A stretch of 64,000 bases of DNA, taken from positions 1 through 64,000 of the forward strand of contig JACTMP010000011.1 in assembly GCA_014584575.1 (NCBI GenBank). The letters run 5' to 3'. How positions within the stretch are numbered: the first letter of the stretch is position 1; every line of letters begins with the position of its first letter. This document shows, in pieces, positions 53,919 through 62,149 of this stretch. This stretch comes from Chloroflexota bacterium. Its GTDB lineage: Bacteria; Chloroflexota; Anaerolineae; Promineifilales; Promineifilaceae. The translations under genes and the position numbers were made by a program. The notes under the pieces are model-generated. The model was given only the letters and a program-made list of their open reading frames with translations, was not told the DNA's origin and did not search any database.

Positions 53919-55742
53919 ATGATGACAACCCAGCGTATACCACAAAGCGGAGGTCACGGCCGTTTCAGTTCCCCATTGGAATGGCTGTTACTGGTAGTTT
54001 TGATCGTTTTGCTTATTGGTGTTGGCGGGCTGCTGGCCTGGCAAGTATACCGGGTGTACTTTTCGCCCCCGGCGCCAGCAGAGCCGACATTGGCGCCGCC
54101 GGCCATTTTGCCGCCTGATTCAGCAGCCGCACCACAGATACAGATTACACCGGGCATTGGCGTGGCCGGCACGCTCATCACCGTCTGGGGCCGGGGCTGG
54201 CAGCCAAATGACCGGCTGATCGTTTGCCTGGATGACCTGGGCGACCCGGCCGAGCCGCCCATTTACGCCGAAAGCACAGTCAACGAAGTAGGTGAGTTTT
54301 ATGCCGCCTTCACCTTTCCCACCAATGTGCAATGGCGCAGCCTGCCTGACATCCCGGTGATAGTGGAATCCCGAACCACGCAGGAAAAGCAAACGGCCGT
54401 GTTCAAGTTGATCAGCGACAGCCCAACGGCCGTAGCAGGCATACCCACCGCCACCCCCTGGCCACCCACCCCAACACCCGCGCTTCCCACAGCGACACCC
54501 GCGCTTCCCACAGCGACACCGGCCTGTGTCTACAACATGGCCTTTGTCGCCGATGTCACCATTCCCGACGACACTGTCATCCCGCCCGGCGTCAACTTCA
54601 CCAAGGTGTGGCGCATCCGCAATAATGGCTCATGCGCCTGGCCGGCGGGCAGCAGTTGGGTGTTTACCGGCGGCGAGCAGATGAATGGGCCAAATGCCGT
54701 CTCTGTGCCCGCAGCCCGGCCCGGCGAAACGGCCGATGTCTCCGTGCTGCTCCTGTCGCCCACCACACCAGGGCGCTACACCGGCTATTGGAGCCTGCGC
54801 CTGCCCAATGGCACGTTAATGAACCAGAGTTATTACGCGCGCATCATCGTGCCATCGCCCACCGCCACACCAACACACACACCGTTTCCGGCGACAGCTA
54901 CGCCTACGGCCGTGCCCGCCACCGCCACTCCCACCGTCACCCAGACGCCCACCGCCATGCCACCCACGCCCACCCCGATAACCATCTATAACTGGCGCGG
55001 CGAATACTTCAGCAATACAGCATTATCCGGCCCGCCGTCACTGATACGCGACGACGCAGCCATCAACTTCAACTGGGGCGCCGGCGCACCCGCCAGCGGC
55101 CTGCCTGCCGACAACTTCTCTGTCCGCTGGCTGCGCACCGTTAGCATGGCCGAGGGGAACTACCGCTTCTATGCCGCCATGGATGACGGCTTGCGCCTGT
55201 ACATAGATGATGTGATGATCATCAATGAATGGCGCGATGCCAGCTACCGTCAGGTCAGCGTGGATCGCTGGCTCAGCAGCGGCAGCCATCTGATCCGCGT
55301 GGAATACTACGAGCATTTGGGAGATGCCCAGGTACAGGTATGGTGGGAACCGGTCGCCGGGTATCCTGAGTGGCGCGGCGAGTATTGGGCCAACAAGAAC
55401 CTGTCCGGCACGCCCACGCTGGTGCGTAACGATCAGAATATTGATTTCAATTGGGGCTTTGGCGCCGTAGCCCCCGGACTGCCCGATGACCAATTCTCCG
55501 CCCGCTGGACGCGCACCATCAACTTCGCCGCCGGTACCTATCGCTTTTATGCCCGCGCCGATGATGGGGTGCGGGTGCTGGTGGATGGGCAGAAGATCAT
55601 TGACCACTGGCAGTTGGACAACGGCCGTCGCACCTACCAGGCAGATATGACCCTGCAAGGCAACCATACAGTGGTGGTAGAGTACTTCGAAGAGACAATC
55701 GCCGCCGAAGTTCACTTCTGGTATGAACACATCAACAATTAA
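53919..55742 (+). CDS. Membrane-anchored NBR1-like Ig domain and double PA14 protein
   Basis: ATG at 53919 (MMTTQR) with GGAGGGT upstream; 607 residues. One helix (about 23-45), an IPT-like domain (about 75-165: IQITPGIGVAGTLITVWGRGW), Thr/Pro linker with 18-bp repeats (about 54480), an Ig-like four-tryptophan (NBR1/FW) domain (about 205-310: WRIRNNGSCAWPAG, WSLRLPNG), another linker, and two PA14 domains (about 360-475 and 480-600; WRGEYF, NFNWGAGAPASGL, YYEHLGDA). The outer modules likely bind carbohydrates; no enzymatic domain is present. Followed by greA only 10 bp away. Confidence 0.85.
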   Translation: MMTTQRIPQSGGHGRFSSPLEWLLLVVLIVLLIGVGGLLAWQVYRVYFSPPAPAEPTLAPPAILPPDSAAAPQIQITPGIGVAGTLITVWGRGWQPNDRLIVCLDDLGDPAEPPIYAESTVNEVGEFYAAFTFPTNVQWRSLPDIPVIVESRTTQEKQTAVFKLISDSPTAVAGIPTATPWPPTPTPALPTATPALPTATPACVYNMAFVADVTIPDDTVIPPGVNFTKVWRIRNNGSCAWPAGSSWVFTGGEQMNGPNAVSVPAARPGETADVSVLLLSPTTPGRYTGYWSLRLPNGTLMNQSYYARIIVPSPTATPTHTPFPATATPTAVPATATPTVTQTPTAMPPTPTPITIYNWRGEYFSNTALSGPPSLIRDDAAINFNWGAGAPASGLPADNFSVRWLRTVSMAEGNYRFYAAMDDGLRLYIDDVMIINEWRDASYRQVSVDRWLSSGSHLIRVEYYEHLGDAQVQVWWEPVAGYPEWRGEYWANKNLSGTPTLVRNDQNIDFNWGFGAVAPGLPDDQFSARWTRTINFAAGTYRFYARADDGVRVLVDGQKIIDHWQLDNGRRTYQADMTLQGNHTVVVEYFEETIAAEVHFWYEHINN

Positions 55743-55752
55743 CGAGGGAAAC

Positions 55753-56226
55753 ATGATTATTTTAGACAAACCCATTTATTTAACCGCACAAGGCAGAGCC
55801 GACCTGGAGAAAGAGTTAACCTTTCTGCAAAACAAGAAACGTCTGGAGACCATTGCCCGTTTACAGGAAGCCAGAGGCGGCGGCGACTGGATGGATAACA
55901 CCGAGCATATGCTGATTGAGGAAGAACTGGCCTTTGTGGATGCCCGCATTCAAGAGATTAGTTATATGCTCGACCATGCCAGACTGATTGCGCCGGGTAA
56001 CGAAGATAACCAGGTAGATGTGGGCGAGACGGTCATCATCCAGGCAGATGATGGGGAGATGGAAGAATACACCATTGTGGGCGTCGCCGAAGCCGATCCC
56101 GGCAGAGGCTTCATTTCTAATGAGTCGCCGCTGGGCCATGCCCTATTGCACCATAAAGTGGGCGATGAGGTGGTTGTCAAAGCGCCCATTGGGGAGCTGC
56201 ATTACCGCATAGTGGCGCTGTCCTGA
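55753..56226 (+). CDS. greA: Transcription elongation factor GreA/GreB family
   Basis: ATG at 55753 (MIILDKPIYLT) with GAGGG upstream; 157 residues. N-terminal coiled coil (about 1-75) with a tip RGGGDWMDNTE, where the acidic residues needed for transcript cleavage are present but the context differs from E. coli GreA LSENAEY; C-terminal FKBP-like domain (about 80-157) with ESPLGHALLHHKVGDEVVVKAP. Rescues backtracked RNA polymerase; tip divergence makes cleavage activity less certain. Confidence 0.88.
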   Translation: MIILDKPIYLTAQGRADLEKELTFLQNKKRLETIARLQEARGGGDWMDNTEHMLIEEELAFVDARIQEISYMLDHARLIAPGNEDNQVDVGETVIIQADDGEMEEYTIVGVAEADPGRGFISNESPLGHALLHHKVGDEVVVKAPIGELHYRIVALS

Positions 56227-56239
56227 CGCCTATCCCGGT

Positions 56240-56383
56240 TTAAGCGATGGGCTTAAGCGATGGGCTTAAGTGATGGGCTTAAGTGATGGGCTTAAGTGAT
56301 GGGCTTAAGTGATGGGCTTAAGTGATGGGCTTAAGTGATGGGCTTAAGCGATGGGCTTAAGTGATGGGCTTAAGTGATGGGCG
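56240..56383. repeat. 13-bp minisatellite between convergent genes
   Basis: Eleven copies of a 13-bp unit TTAAGTGATGGGC (with C or T variants at one position) in uninterrupted tandem, between greA and a minus-strand thioesterase. Not a CRISPR: there are no spacers. Confidence 0.95.
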
Positions 56384-56402
56384 GGTGAACGTGTGGATGG
56401 GG

Positions 56403-56855
56403 TTACGGCCGTTCCCCCTGCTTCTGCACCTGACTGAGGTCGGGCAGAGGAATGATGCTGCGCATATAACTGCCGGAACCTCGCGCCAGGACACGGCCGT
56501 CGCCGTCCACCGCCTCTGCTTCGGCAATAAACAAACGGCGCGACTCATGCACCACCCGCCCCACCGCCCGAATCTCCCCCGCCGCAACCGGGCGGGTAAA
56601 ATAAATGTTGAACGAGGCGGTCAAAATAGCAAAATCCTTCACCAGTGAACTGACCGCAAACGTGCCGGCATCATCCAACAGCTTGAAATAAACAGAGCCA
56701 TGCACTACCCCACCGCCATGTAAATAATAAGGGCGAATGGGCAGCACAATTTCCGCCCGCCCCTCGGCAATTGTTATCTCCGTCGTGTAATGCTGGTTGC
56801 ATGGATTGGTGCGGTAAATCCATTTCAGCCGGTTGTAATGGGCCTCGTTGAGCAT
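56403..56855 (-). CDS. PaaI-type hotdog thioesterase
   Basis: 150 residues with AAGGAG upstream. Hotdog fold with YLHGGGVVHGSVYFKLLDDAG (about 46-65), the PaaI HGG motif, and NIYFTRPVAAGEIRA later. Hydrolyses acyl-CoA thioesters; substrate unknown. Start ATG 56855. Confidence 0.88.
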   Translation of the reverse strand: MLNEAHYNRLKWIYRTNPCNQHYTTEITIAEGRAEIVLPIRPYYLHGGGVVHGSVYFKLLDDAGTFAVSSLVKDFAILTASFNIYFTRPVAAGEIRAVGRVVHESRRLFIAEAEAVDGDGRVLARGSGSYMRSIIPLPDLSQVQKQGERP

Positions 56856-56880
56856 GAATCAACTCCTTCCTCGTTCGTAA

Positions 56881-56919
56881 TAGGCGATTTATCGCCATTT
56901 GCAGGCGATAAATCGCCTA
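56881..56919. repeat. Perfect 16-bp-arm palindrome
   Basis: TAGGCGATTTATCGCC and GGCGATAAATCGCCTA with a 7-nt loop, between the thioesterase and the glycosidase genes on the minus strand. The arms also contain an internal palindrome (GGCGATTTATCGCC). No T-run. Confidence 0.9.
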
Positions 56920-56929
56920 CTACAAACGA

Positions 56930-57808
56930 TTAGCGGGGTTTGGGGGACACGGTAATGACGATGGGTAGACGGGTAAAGGCGGGAATAACAATTTCCGGCT
57001 CGGCCAGGTGCAGGCCGGTGGAGGTGCCGCCGTCCAGGTTCAGGGCCACATCCAGGTTCAGGTCAGATTCGGCCAGCCAGACGCTTAACTGGTGCAATGT
57101 GAAGCTGCCCCAGGGCGCCAGGATGAAGAGCACACGGCCGTGCCAATCCTGCGCCACCACCGTCCGCCGCGCCGCCGCGCCATCCTCTTCCAGGTAGCCA
57201 ATCTGCCCGCCCGGTCTTAACAACATGGGAAATGATTGTAGGGCATAGAGCAGGGGTTCGTTGGGGTCATACGGCCGTACACCCAACCACCGCACCTCTG
57301 GCCCAGCCGCCGTCACCGCAAACATACCGGCAAAATCACCATAACTACGGCCGTTCGCCTGCCCCTCCACCACCGTCAACCCTGTGGCTACAAACTCCTC
57401 CGTAAAAAAGCCGCCGTTCACCACCAGCAGCGCCCCCGTCTCTGCCCGCCATTGCGCCAATGTTTGCGGCGCGCCGGGCCGGTAAGCCACCCGGAAATCA
57501 GACAGCGCCGGGTCTATGCGGAAGATAGAGATTTCCTCCCGCACACGGCCGTCGGCCGCCAACAGCCGAATCACCCGCTGCTCCAGGCCAGGGTGTAGGG
57601 TTTGCCAGCCGCTGTCGGGAAGGGGAGAGGGGGTAGGAGGTGAGGGCGGCGAAGACGCCGGGGTGAGCAGGTGAGGGGGTGAAGAGGTGGGCGCCACTGA
57701 AGAGGTGATGAGCATACAGCCCATCAAACAGATAAAGCAGGCGACGCCAGCCACCAGCCGCCAGCCACCTGCCACTTGCCACCTGCCACCTGCCACCTTC
57801 TTACTCAT
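56930..57808 (-). CDS. Secreted phosphodiester glycosidase family (NAGPA/DUF2233) protein
   Basis: 292 residues. The N-terminus (1-21: KKVAGGRWQVAGG...) is encoded by GTGGCAGGTGGC-type repeats, yet gives a basic region followed by a hydrophobic core and CFICLMGCM, a plausible lipoprotein or secretory signal. A Ser/Pro-rich linker (about 38-66) is encoded by CACCCCCTCACC repeats. Core (about 70-290): LLVVNGGFFTEEF, VALNLDGGTSTGL, matching the NAGPA fold. Removes or processes phosphodiester-linked sugars; substrate unknown. Its stop is near the palindrome and its start overlaps the DUF2344 gene by 8 bp. Confidence 0.8.
   Translation of the reverse strand: MSKKVAGGRWQVAGGWRLVAGVACFICLMGCMLITSSVAPTSSPPHLLTPASSPPSPPTPSPLPDSGWQTLHPGLEQRVIRLLAADGRVREEISIFRIDPALSDFRVAYRPGAPQTLAQWRAETGALLVVNGGFFTEEFVATGLTVVEGQANGRSYGDFAGMFAVTAAGPEVRWLGVRPYDPNEPLLYALQSFPMLLRPGGQIGYLEEDGAAARRTVVAQDWHGRVLFILAPWGSFTLHQLSVWLAESDLNLDVALNLDGGTSTGLHLAEPEIVIPAFTRLPIVITVSPKPR
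57630..57700. repeat. GGGGTGAGGAGGTGA-type repeat inside a CDS
   Basis: GGTGAGGGCGGCGAAG, GAGCAGGTGAGGGGGTGAAG units, read on the minus strand as the Ser/Pro linker of the secreted glycosidase. Confidence 0.75.
57753..57796. repeat. GGCAGGTGGCAAGTGGC repeat inside a CDS
   Basis: CCACCTGCCACTTGCCACC units on the plus strand; on the minus strand they encode the first residues of the glycosidase signal peptide. Confidence 0.82.
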
Positions 57809-58460
57809 CTTGCAGCACGATCCGGGTGCGGTGAATCCGGCAGGCCAACGGGTCTATGCCCAACGCCAGCAGCACCTCATCCGGCCGGCCAGTAAGGGAT
57901 GGTTGCAGCAGCAGGCGCATCTGGATAGCCGGGGGATCAACACCATCCAACAGGCGGAGATCGAGCAGCAACGGCCGTAAATCATACCCCTTCATCTTCC
58001 CCTTATGCTCCCGCTCCCGCGGTAGTTCAGTCGCCGCCAACAACCCATCAATCTGCGCCGCCAATACCGGCCGGTCAACCGGGTCCAGCGGTGTCGCCAC
58101 ATAGGTAGACTCCACCGTGCTGGCCTGCAACGACGGCACTTGCAACGGCACATCGGCCATCTGGTACACCTCAATCCCCGGAGCCATGCGCGCCATCAAC
58201 TGCTGCCGCGCCATTTCCGGCTCCACCCGCTCCACCATCAACACATCGGCCAGTTCATACTCGCTGGTGTAGCCCAGCGGCAGCGCCGCCGCCATTTGCA
58301 GCCGGGGGCGGCGGTTAAAGCCATGTGTATAGGCCACCGGCAAATTGGCCCGGTTCAGCGCCCGTTCCAACGCCCGCGCCAGGTCTAAATGGCTGATGTA
58401 GCGCGCCGGGCCGCTCTTGCCAAAGGTCATACGTAATCGTTGTACATAATCTGCTTGCAT
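57801..58460 (-). CDS. DUF2344 (radical-SAM-associated, TIGR03936) protein
   Basis: 219 residues. LRMTFGKSGPARYISHLDLARALERALNRANLPVAYTHGFN, then PLGYTSEYELADVLM, is the DUF2344 domain. It usually sits next to or is fused with a radical SAM protein (TIGR03960); no such gene is nearby. Role unknown, possibly in RNA modification or ribosome context (often near rng). Overlaps the glycosidase start by 8 bp. Confidence 0.85.
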   Translation of the reverse strand: MQADYVQRLRMTFGKSGPARYISHLDLARALERALNRANLPVAYTHGFNRRPRLQMAAALPLGYTSEYELADVLMVERVEPEMARQQLMARMAPGIEVYQMADVPLQVPSLQASTVESTYVATPLDPVDRPVLAAQIDGLLAATELPREREHKGKMKGYDLRPLLLDLRLLDGVDPPAIQMRLLLQPSLTGRPDEVLLALGIDPLACRIHRTRIVLQDE

Positions 58461-58527
58461 AATGGTGGCAATTGTAGCCCGCGCCCGTTATTCGTGAAAA
58501 TAAGCCAGACGGGTTACAATCGCCCAC

Positions 58528-60093
58528 ATGGAGCGTTCACGCATCACCCTTCACGCCTTACCTCTTATGTTTTTCATTTTGCTGCTGGCGGCCTGCGAAC
58601 GGCCCGACCCGGAAGTAACGATCCTGTCTACGGGTGGCCTGACGGCCGTACCCCCCACCATTGCCGCCCTCACCTTTGAACAAATCGGCCTGGCCCCACC
58701 TGAACCGGCCCCGCCCACCCCCACTGCGCCCGTTTACGCCCACACCCCCACACCTGATCCCCCCCGTTACGATCCGCAAAGCGTGGGCGGCCAACAGACA
58801 CACACCATCAGTGCTGGTGAAACGTTGGGCTACGTCTCCCAACTGTATGGGGTGACGTTGGAGGAAGTGCTGGCGCTGAATGAGATGCACATCAATGACA
58901 TTTTGCACATCGGCCAGCAAATTCGCATTCCCGGCCAGGAAAGCCAGGTGGGGCCGGCCTTCAAGATCATCCCGGACAGCGAACTGCTGTTTGGCCCGGC
59001 AGCCAAAGGGTTTTACGTGCGGCAGGCAGCCGCGTCCTATAACGGCTATCTACTGCGCTATAGCGAGCAGGTGGAAGGCAAACAATTGGAGGGGCCGGAG
59101 ATTGTAGAACTGGTGGCGCACCGCCACAGCATCAATCCCCGCCTGCTGCTGGCGCTGCTGGAATATCGCGCCGGCTGGCTGACGCGCTCCGCCGTGCCCA
59201 ATGAGGCTTTTGCCCTGGGCAAAGGGGGCGCGGGCATGGAGGGGCTATACCGGCAGCTAAGTTGGGCGGCAAATGAATTGAACTGGGGTTTTTACGGCCG
59301 TGCCGAAGGTAATCTGCACACCTTTGCCCTGCCAGACAAGACCCGCATCACCTTCCACCCCGGCATCAACAACGCCACCGCCGGGGTGCAGCGCGTGTTG
59401 GGCGGCGCCGACACCATCACCTATGACAACTGGCTGCGCGACGTGGGGCCGGGCGGCTTTTATGCCACCTACGAACGGCTCTTTGGCAATCCCTTTGCCC
59501 TGGCGGTGGAACCGGTCTGGCCGTTGACGCTGATGCAACCGGCGCTGCAACTGCCCTGGACAAACGGCGAAACCTGGTACTTCACCGGCGGGCCGCATGG
59601 CGGCTGGAACACCGGCTCCGCCTGGGCCGCACTCGATTTTGCCCCCGCCGGCGACGCCCTGGGCTGTTATGATTCTGACGCCTGGGTCACGTCCATGAGC
59701 GATGGCATCGTCACCCGCAGCGGGTTTGGGGCAGTGGTGGTAGACCTGGACGGTGACCGGTACGCCGGGACGGGCTGGGCCATCACCTACATGCACCTGG
59801 CCGAACGTGACCGTATCCCCGTTGGCTCGCCGGTGCAGACGGGCGACCGGTTAGGCCACCCCTCTTGTGAAGGCGGCTTTTCCGATGGCACGCATTTGCA
59901 CATTGCCCGCACATATAACGGCCGTTGGGTTTCCGCAGACGGCGACCCGGCACGGGGGGGTATCCCTTTTAATATGGGCGGTTGGGTCTCTCAAGGCACA
60001 GGGCAAGAGTATAACGGCTTCCTCATTCGCGGCGCCGTCAGCAAAGAGGCGTGCGCCTGCCGCGAGGAGAGTAATGCGATTACGTGGGAGTGA
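58528..60093 (+). CDS. LysM and M23 (LytM) peptidase lipoprotein
   Basis: 521 residues. Lipobox FILLLAAC (Cys about 23). LysM (about 90-136: HTISAGETLGYVSQLYGV ... HINDILHIGQQIRIP). A central unannotated helical region (about 150-330), then an M23 metallopeptidase-like domain (about 340-480): FTGGPHGGWNTGSAWAALDF (zinc His/Asp pair), VTSMSDGIVTRSG, YMHLAE, GTHLHIAR. It would cleave peptidoglycan crosslinks. Repeat-like CACGCATCACCC bases lie at the start codon (58533-58556) and encode RITLHA. Confidence 0.88.
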   Translation: MERSRITLHALPLMFFILLLAACERPDPEVTILSTGGLTAVPPTIAALTFEQIGLAPPEPAPPTPTAPVYAHTPTPDPPRYDPQSVGGQQTHTISAGETLGYVSQLYGVTLEEVLALNEMHINDILHIGQQIRIPGQESQVGPAFKIIPDSELLFGPAAKGFYVRQAAASYNGYLLRYSEQVEGKQLEGPEIVELVAHRHSINPRLLLALLEYRAGWLTRSAVPNEAFALGKGGAGMEGLYRQLSWAANELNWGFYGRAEGNLHTFALPDKTRITFHPGINNATAGVQRVLGGADTITYDNWLRDVGPGGFYATYERLFGNPFALAVEPVWPLTLMQPALQLPWTNGETWYFTGGPHGGWNTGSAWAALDFAPAGDALGCYDSDAWVTSMSDGIVTRSGFGAVVVDLDGDRYAGTGWAITYMHLAERDRIPVGSPVQTGDRLGHPSCEGGFSDGTHLHIARTYNGRWVSADGDPARGGIPFNMGGWVSQGTGQEYNGFLIRGAVSKEACACREESNAITWE

Positions 60094-60135
60094 GCGGCGG
60101 CGGGTGTGAGCGGTAGGCAGTCAGCTGTAGGGCGC

Positions 60136-60486
60136 TCAGGGGAATTCTTCGCCCCAAAGCACAACCAGGAGGCGGTTTATCAGGTAGAGGAGGAGGAGGA
60201 GGGTTGCCAGCAACGGCCGTGCCACCCCCACCAACGCCGCCGCTGCCAGCCCAAACAGCGCCAGTTCCACCAAAAAACGCCAGGGATCGGCCAGCCGCCG
60301 TTTTGCTTTGGGGGCAATCAGCAGTCCCCAAATGGCTGCCGCCAACAGCGGCGCGCCAAAGCCCGCCGCCAGGTGCAGCAGCCAGCCGCCATCCCGTTGA
60401 AAACCCCAGTATGCCAGCGCCGCCAGCATACACAGTTCCAACACAAACCGCACCGTCATATTGATTATGCGCAATGTAGCCATCAT
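60136..60486 (-). CDS. YrdB-type (DUF2568) membrane protein
   Basis: 116 residues, about four helices; RFVLELCMLAALAYWGF and HLAAGFGAPLLAAAIWG, and WRFLVELALFG, match the YrdB/DUF2568 family. Starts ATG at 60486, overlapping the TetR stop (ATGA). Third gene of the TetR operon; function unknown. Confidence 0.8.
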   Translation of the reverse strand: MMATLRIINMTVRFVLELCMLAALAYWGFQRDGGWLLHLAAGFGAPLLAAAIWGLLIAPKAKRRLADPWRFLVELALFGLAAAALVGVARPLLATLLLLLYLINRLLVVLWGEEFP

Positions 60487-61043
60487 GCTCCAAGTCCATC
60501 CAGATAAGCCGCCACCAGCCGCCGAAAACTTTCGTCCTGGGCCAGCGAGAGGCGGAAACCCTCGGCCGATTCCAGCGCGGTGAAACCGTGTAGCACCGCC
60601 CGGAAGCCACGAATGGCGTGCAGGGCGTCATCCCCCATCAGCCCGACCGTAGCCCAGACCAGCAGCAGCATTTGTACCAATTCCTGCGCCAACGCCCCCA
60701 ATTCGGCGTCGTCCGGTTCGGGGGCACGCACCGTCAGCGGATAAATGCCGGGGTGTTTATGGGCAAATTGGCGGTAAGCGTGGGCCATGGCTTCCAACGA
60801 CGGCCGGGCCACCAACCCCACCGCCGCCGCCCGCAATTCATCGAGCAACAGCCGCACCCCGGCCACCGCCATGCCATGCTGCAAATCTTCCAGGCCGGCC
60901 ACGTGGTTATAAAGCGAGGGCACACGCACATCGAGCGATTCCGCCAACGCGGTGAGGGACACGGCCGTGACGCTGCCCGCCGCATCCGCCATTTCTATTG
61001 CCCGGTTAATCACCAGGTCCCGGTTAAGCCATCGTTTTTTCAT
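60483..61043 (-). CDS. TetR/AcrR-family transcriptional regulator with WHG-type C-terminal domain
   Basis: 186 residues. Helix-turn-helix at about 28-50 (VSLTALAESLDVRVPSLYNHVAG) typical of TetR; C-terminal ligand domain with the WHG-like pattern ALHAIRGFRAVLHGFTALE. Start ATG at 61043 lies inside the preceding MBL gene (20-bp overlap). Probably represses its own operon through the operator at 61776-61794. Confidence 0.9.
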   Translation of the reverse strand: MKKRWLNRDLVINRAIEMADAAGSVTAVSLTALAESLDVRVPSLYNHVAGLEDLQHGMAVAGVRLLLDELRAAAVGLVARPSLEAMAHAYRQFAHKHPGIYPLTVRAPEPDDAELGALAQELVQMLLLVWATVGLMGDDALHAIRGFRAVLHGFTALESAEGFRLSLAQDESFRRLVAAYLDGLGA

Positions 61044-61737
61044 TGACCTTCGCCTCCGCCACCCGAATCGCCGCGATCATTGCCGGTATGGGGTCTTCAA
61101 GCACCGGCCCGTGCCCCACTGCCAGCCGGGTCGGGTTCAAGGCGCGTAGGGCTACGGCCGTCTCCAGTGCCGTGGGTAAGTGCCAGGTAGCCATGGCCGG
61201 AAAAGGAAACGACCAGCGCATAATGCCGGCCACGGCCGTGCCGCCCTGCGTCTGGAAAGCGTCCCCGGCAATCAACGTACCATCGCGTTCATCAAAAAAG
61301 GCAATCTGGTCTGGCGTGTGCCCTGGGGCCGTCACCACCCGCAGCGAACCGAGCCGGTCATCTGGTTGCAATAAGCGGGTGGCCTGCGTCGAGCGGGTCA
61401 CAAAACCCCCACGCAATTTGGCCTGCGGTTCACCCGGCTCCAGAGCGCGAGTACCTTGCAGGAACACGGCCGTGCGCGCCGCCAACGCTACCTCGATACC
61501 CGGCAGCAGCCCACTCACCTCATCCAGCGAACCGGCATGGTCGGTATGGGCATGGGTCAGCGCCACCCGCTGGATGGGGAACCCAAGTCCCTGCGCCGCC
61601 TGCAAAATCCCCTTGCCGCTGCCGCTCATGCCCGTGTCAATCAACGTCAGGCCATCGGCCTCACCCACCAGATAACAGTTAAACATGCCCATCCGGGTCA
61701 ACTGCCATAAGTTATCGCCAAATTGTGTTACTTTCAT
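61024..61737 (-). CDS. MBL-fold metallo-hydrolase
   Basis: Start at 61737 (MKVTQFGDNL) with TGGAGGAT upstream; the longer frame to 61824 covers the promoter. 237 residues. Metallo-beta-lactamase HxHxDH motif THAHTDHAGS (about 80), GHTPDQ (third His), DAFQTQGG (bridging Asp) and VGHGP. Substrate unknown, commonly a lactone or thioester in TetR-controlled operons. First gene of the operon with TetR and YrdB. Confidence 0.9.
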   Translation of the reverse strand: MKVTQFGDNLWQLTRMGMFNCYLVGEADGLTLIDTGMSGSGKGILQAAQGLGFPIQRVALTHAHTDHAGSLDEVSGLLPGIEVALAARTAVFLQGTRALEPGEPQAKLRGGFVTRSTQATRLLQPDDRLGSLRVVTAPGHTPDQIAFFDERDGTLIAGDAFQTQGGTAVAGIMRWSFPFPAMATWHLPTALETAVALRALNPTRLAVGHGPVLEDPIPAMIAAIRVAEAKVNEKTMA

Positions 61738-61770
61738 TGTAAATATCCTCCAGAATACTAATATACTTAG

Positions 61771-61799
61771 CTTATAAACTAATTTGATTAGTTTGTCAA
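61771..61799 (-). promoter_or_regulatory. Sigma-70 promoter of the MBL-TetR-YrdB operon
   Basis: Minus strand: TTGACA (61799-61794), exactly 17 bp spacer, TATAAG (61776-61771). The spacer is entirely a palindrome (next entry). Confidence 0.8.
61776..61794. promoter_or_regulatory. TetR-type operator filling the promoter spacer
   Basis: AAACTAAT and ATTAGTTT form perfect 8-bp arms with a 3-nt centre (TTG), overlapping the -35 and -10 ends and occupying the whole spacer. Binding would block RNA polymerase directly. A related half-site CTAATATACTTAG follows toward the gene. Confidence 0.75.
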
Positions 61800-61825
61800 G
61801 TGGGCATTCCAATTTACCTTTCACA

Positions 61826-61935
61826 TGACATTCCGACCCTCCGATGCCTCAGGGCAGGCTAGTCTTCGAGGAGGAATCCCTCCCATTTTTACAGGAGAGA
61901 GATTCCTCGCTCCGAAGACTTCGCTCGGAATGACA
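61826..61935. repeat. MITE-like inverted repeat, copy 5
   Basis: TGACATTCCGACCC ... TCGCTCGGAATGACA, with an extra segment (CTCCGATGCCTCAGGGCAGG) near the left arm that the other copies lack. Confidence 0.8.
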
Positions 61936-62003
61936 ATTTAGCGATTACGGAGCTAATAAACGAATCTTCAGAAGCCCGCAACGTATCTTCTCAATATCTC
62001 GTG

Positions 62004-62049
62004 GAGGAGTGTGCATCCTCAGATGCGCATCTGAGGATGCGCACTCCTC
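62004..62049. repeat. 46-bp near-perfect palindrome
   Basis: GAGGAGTGTGCATCCTCAGA / TCTGAGGATGCGCACTCCTC: 23-bp arms with one mismatch, no loop, centred on ATGC|GCAT. Outer short arms GTATCTTC (61983-61990) and GAAGATAC (62067-62074) extend the structure to about 92 bp. No T-run follows. Confidence 0.9.
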
Positions 62050-62149
62050 TCACCTCCATTTATTGTGAAGATACCCCGCAACCCACAAACACACTTCTCG
62101 TGCGTTTCTTATATCAGAGGCCAGATTCCAGCCAGAGGAAATGGCTGGC

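Noticed and set aside
56240..56383. CRISPR array
   Set aside because: The 13-bp units are contiguous without spacers, so it is a minisatellite.
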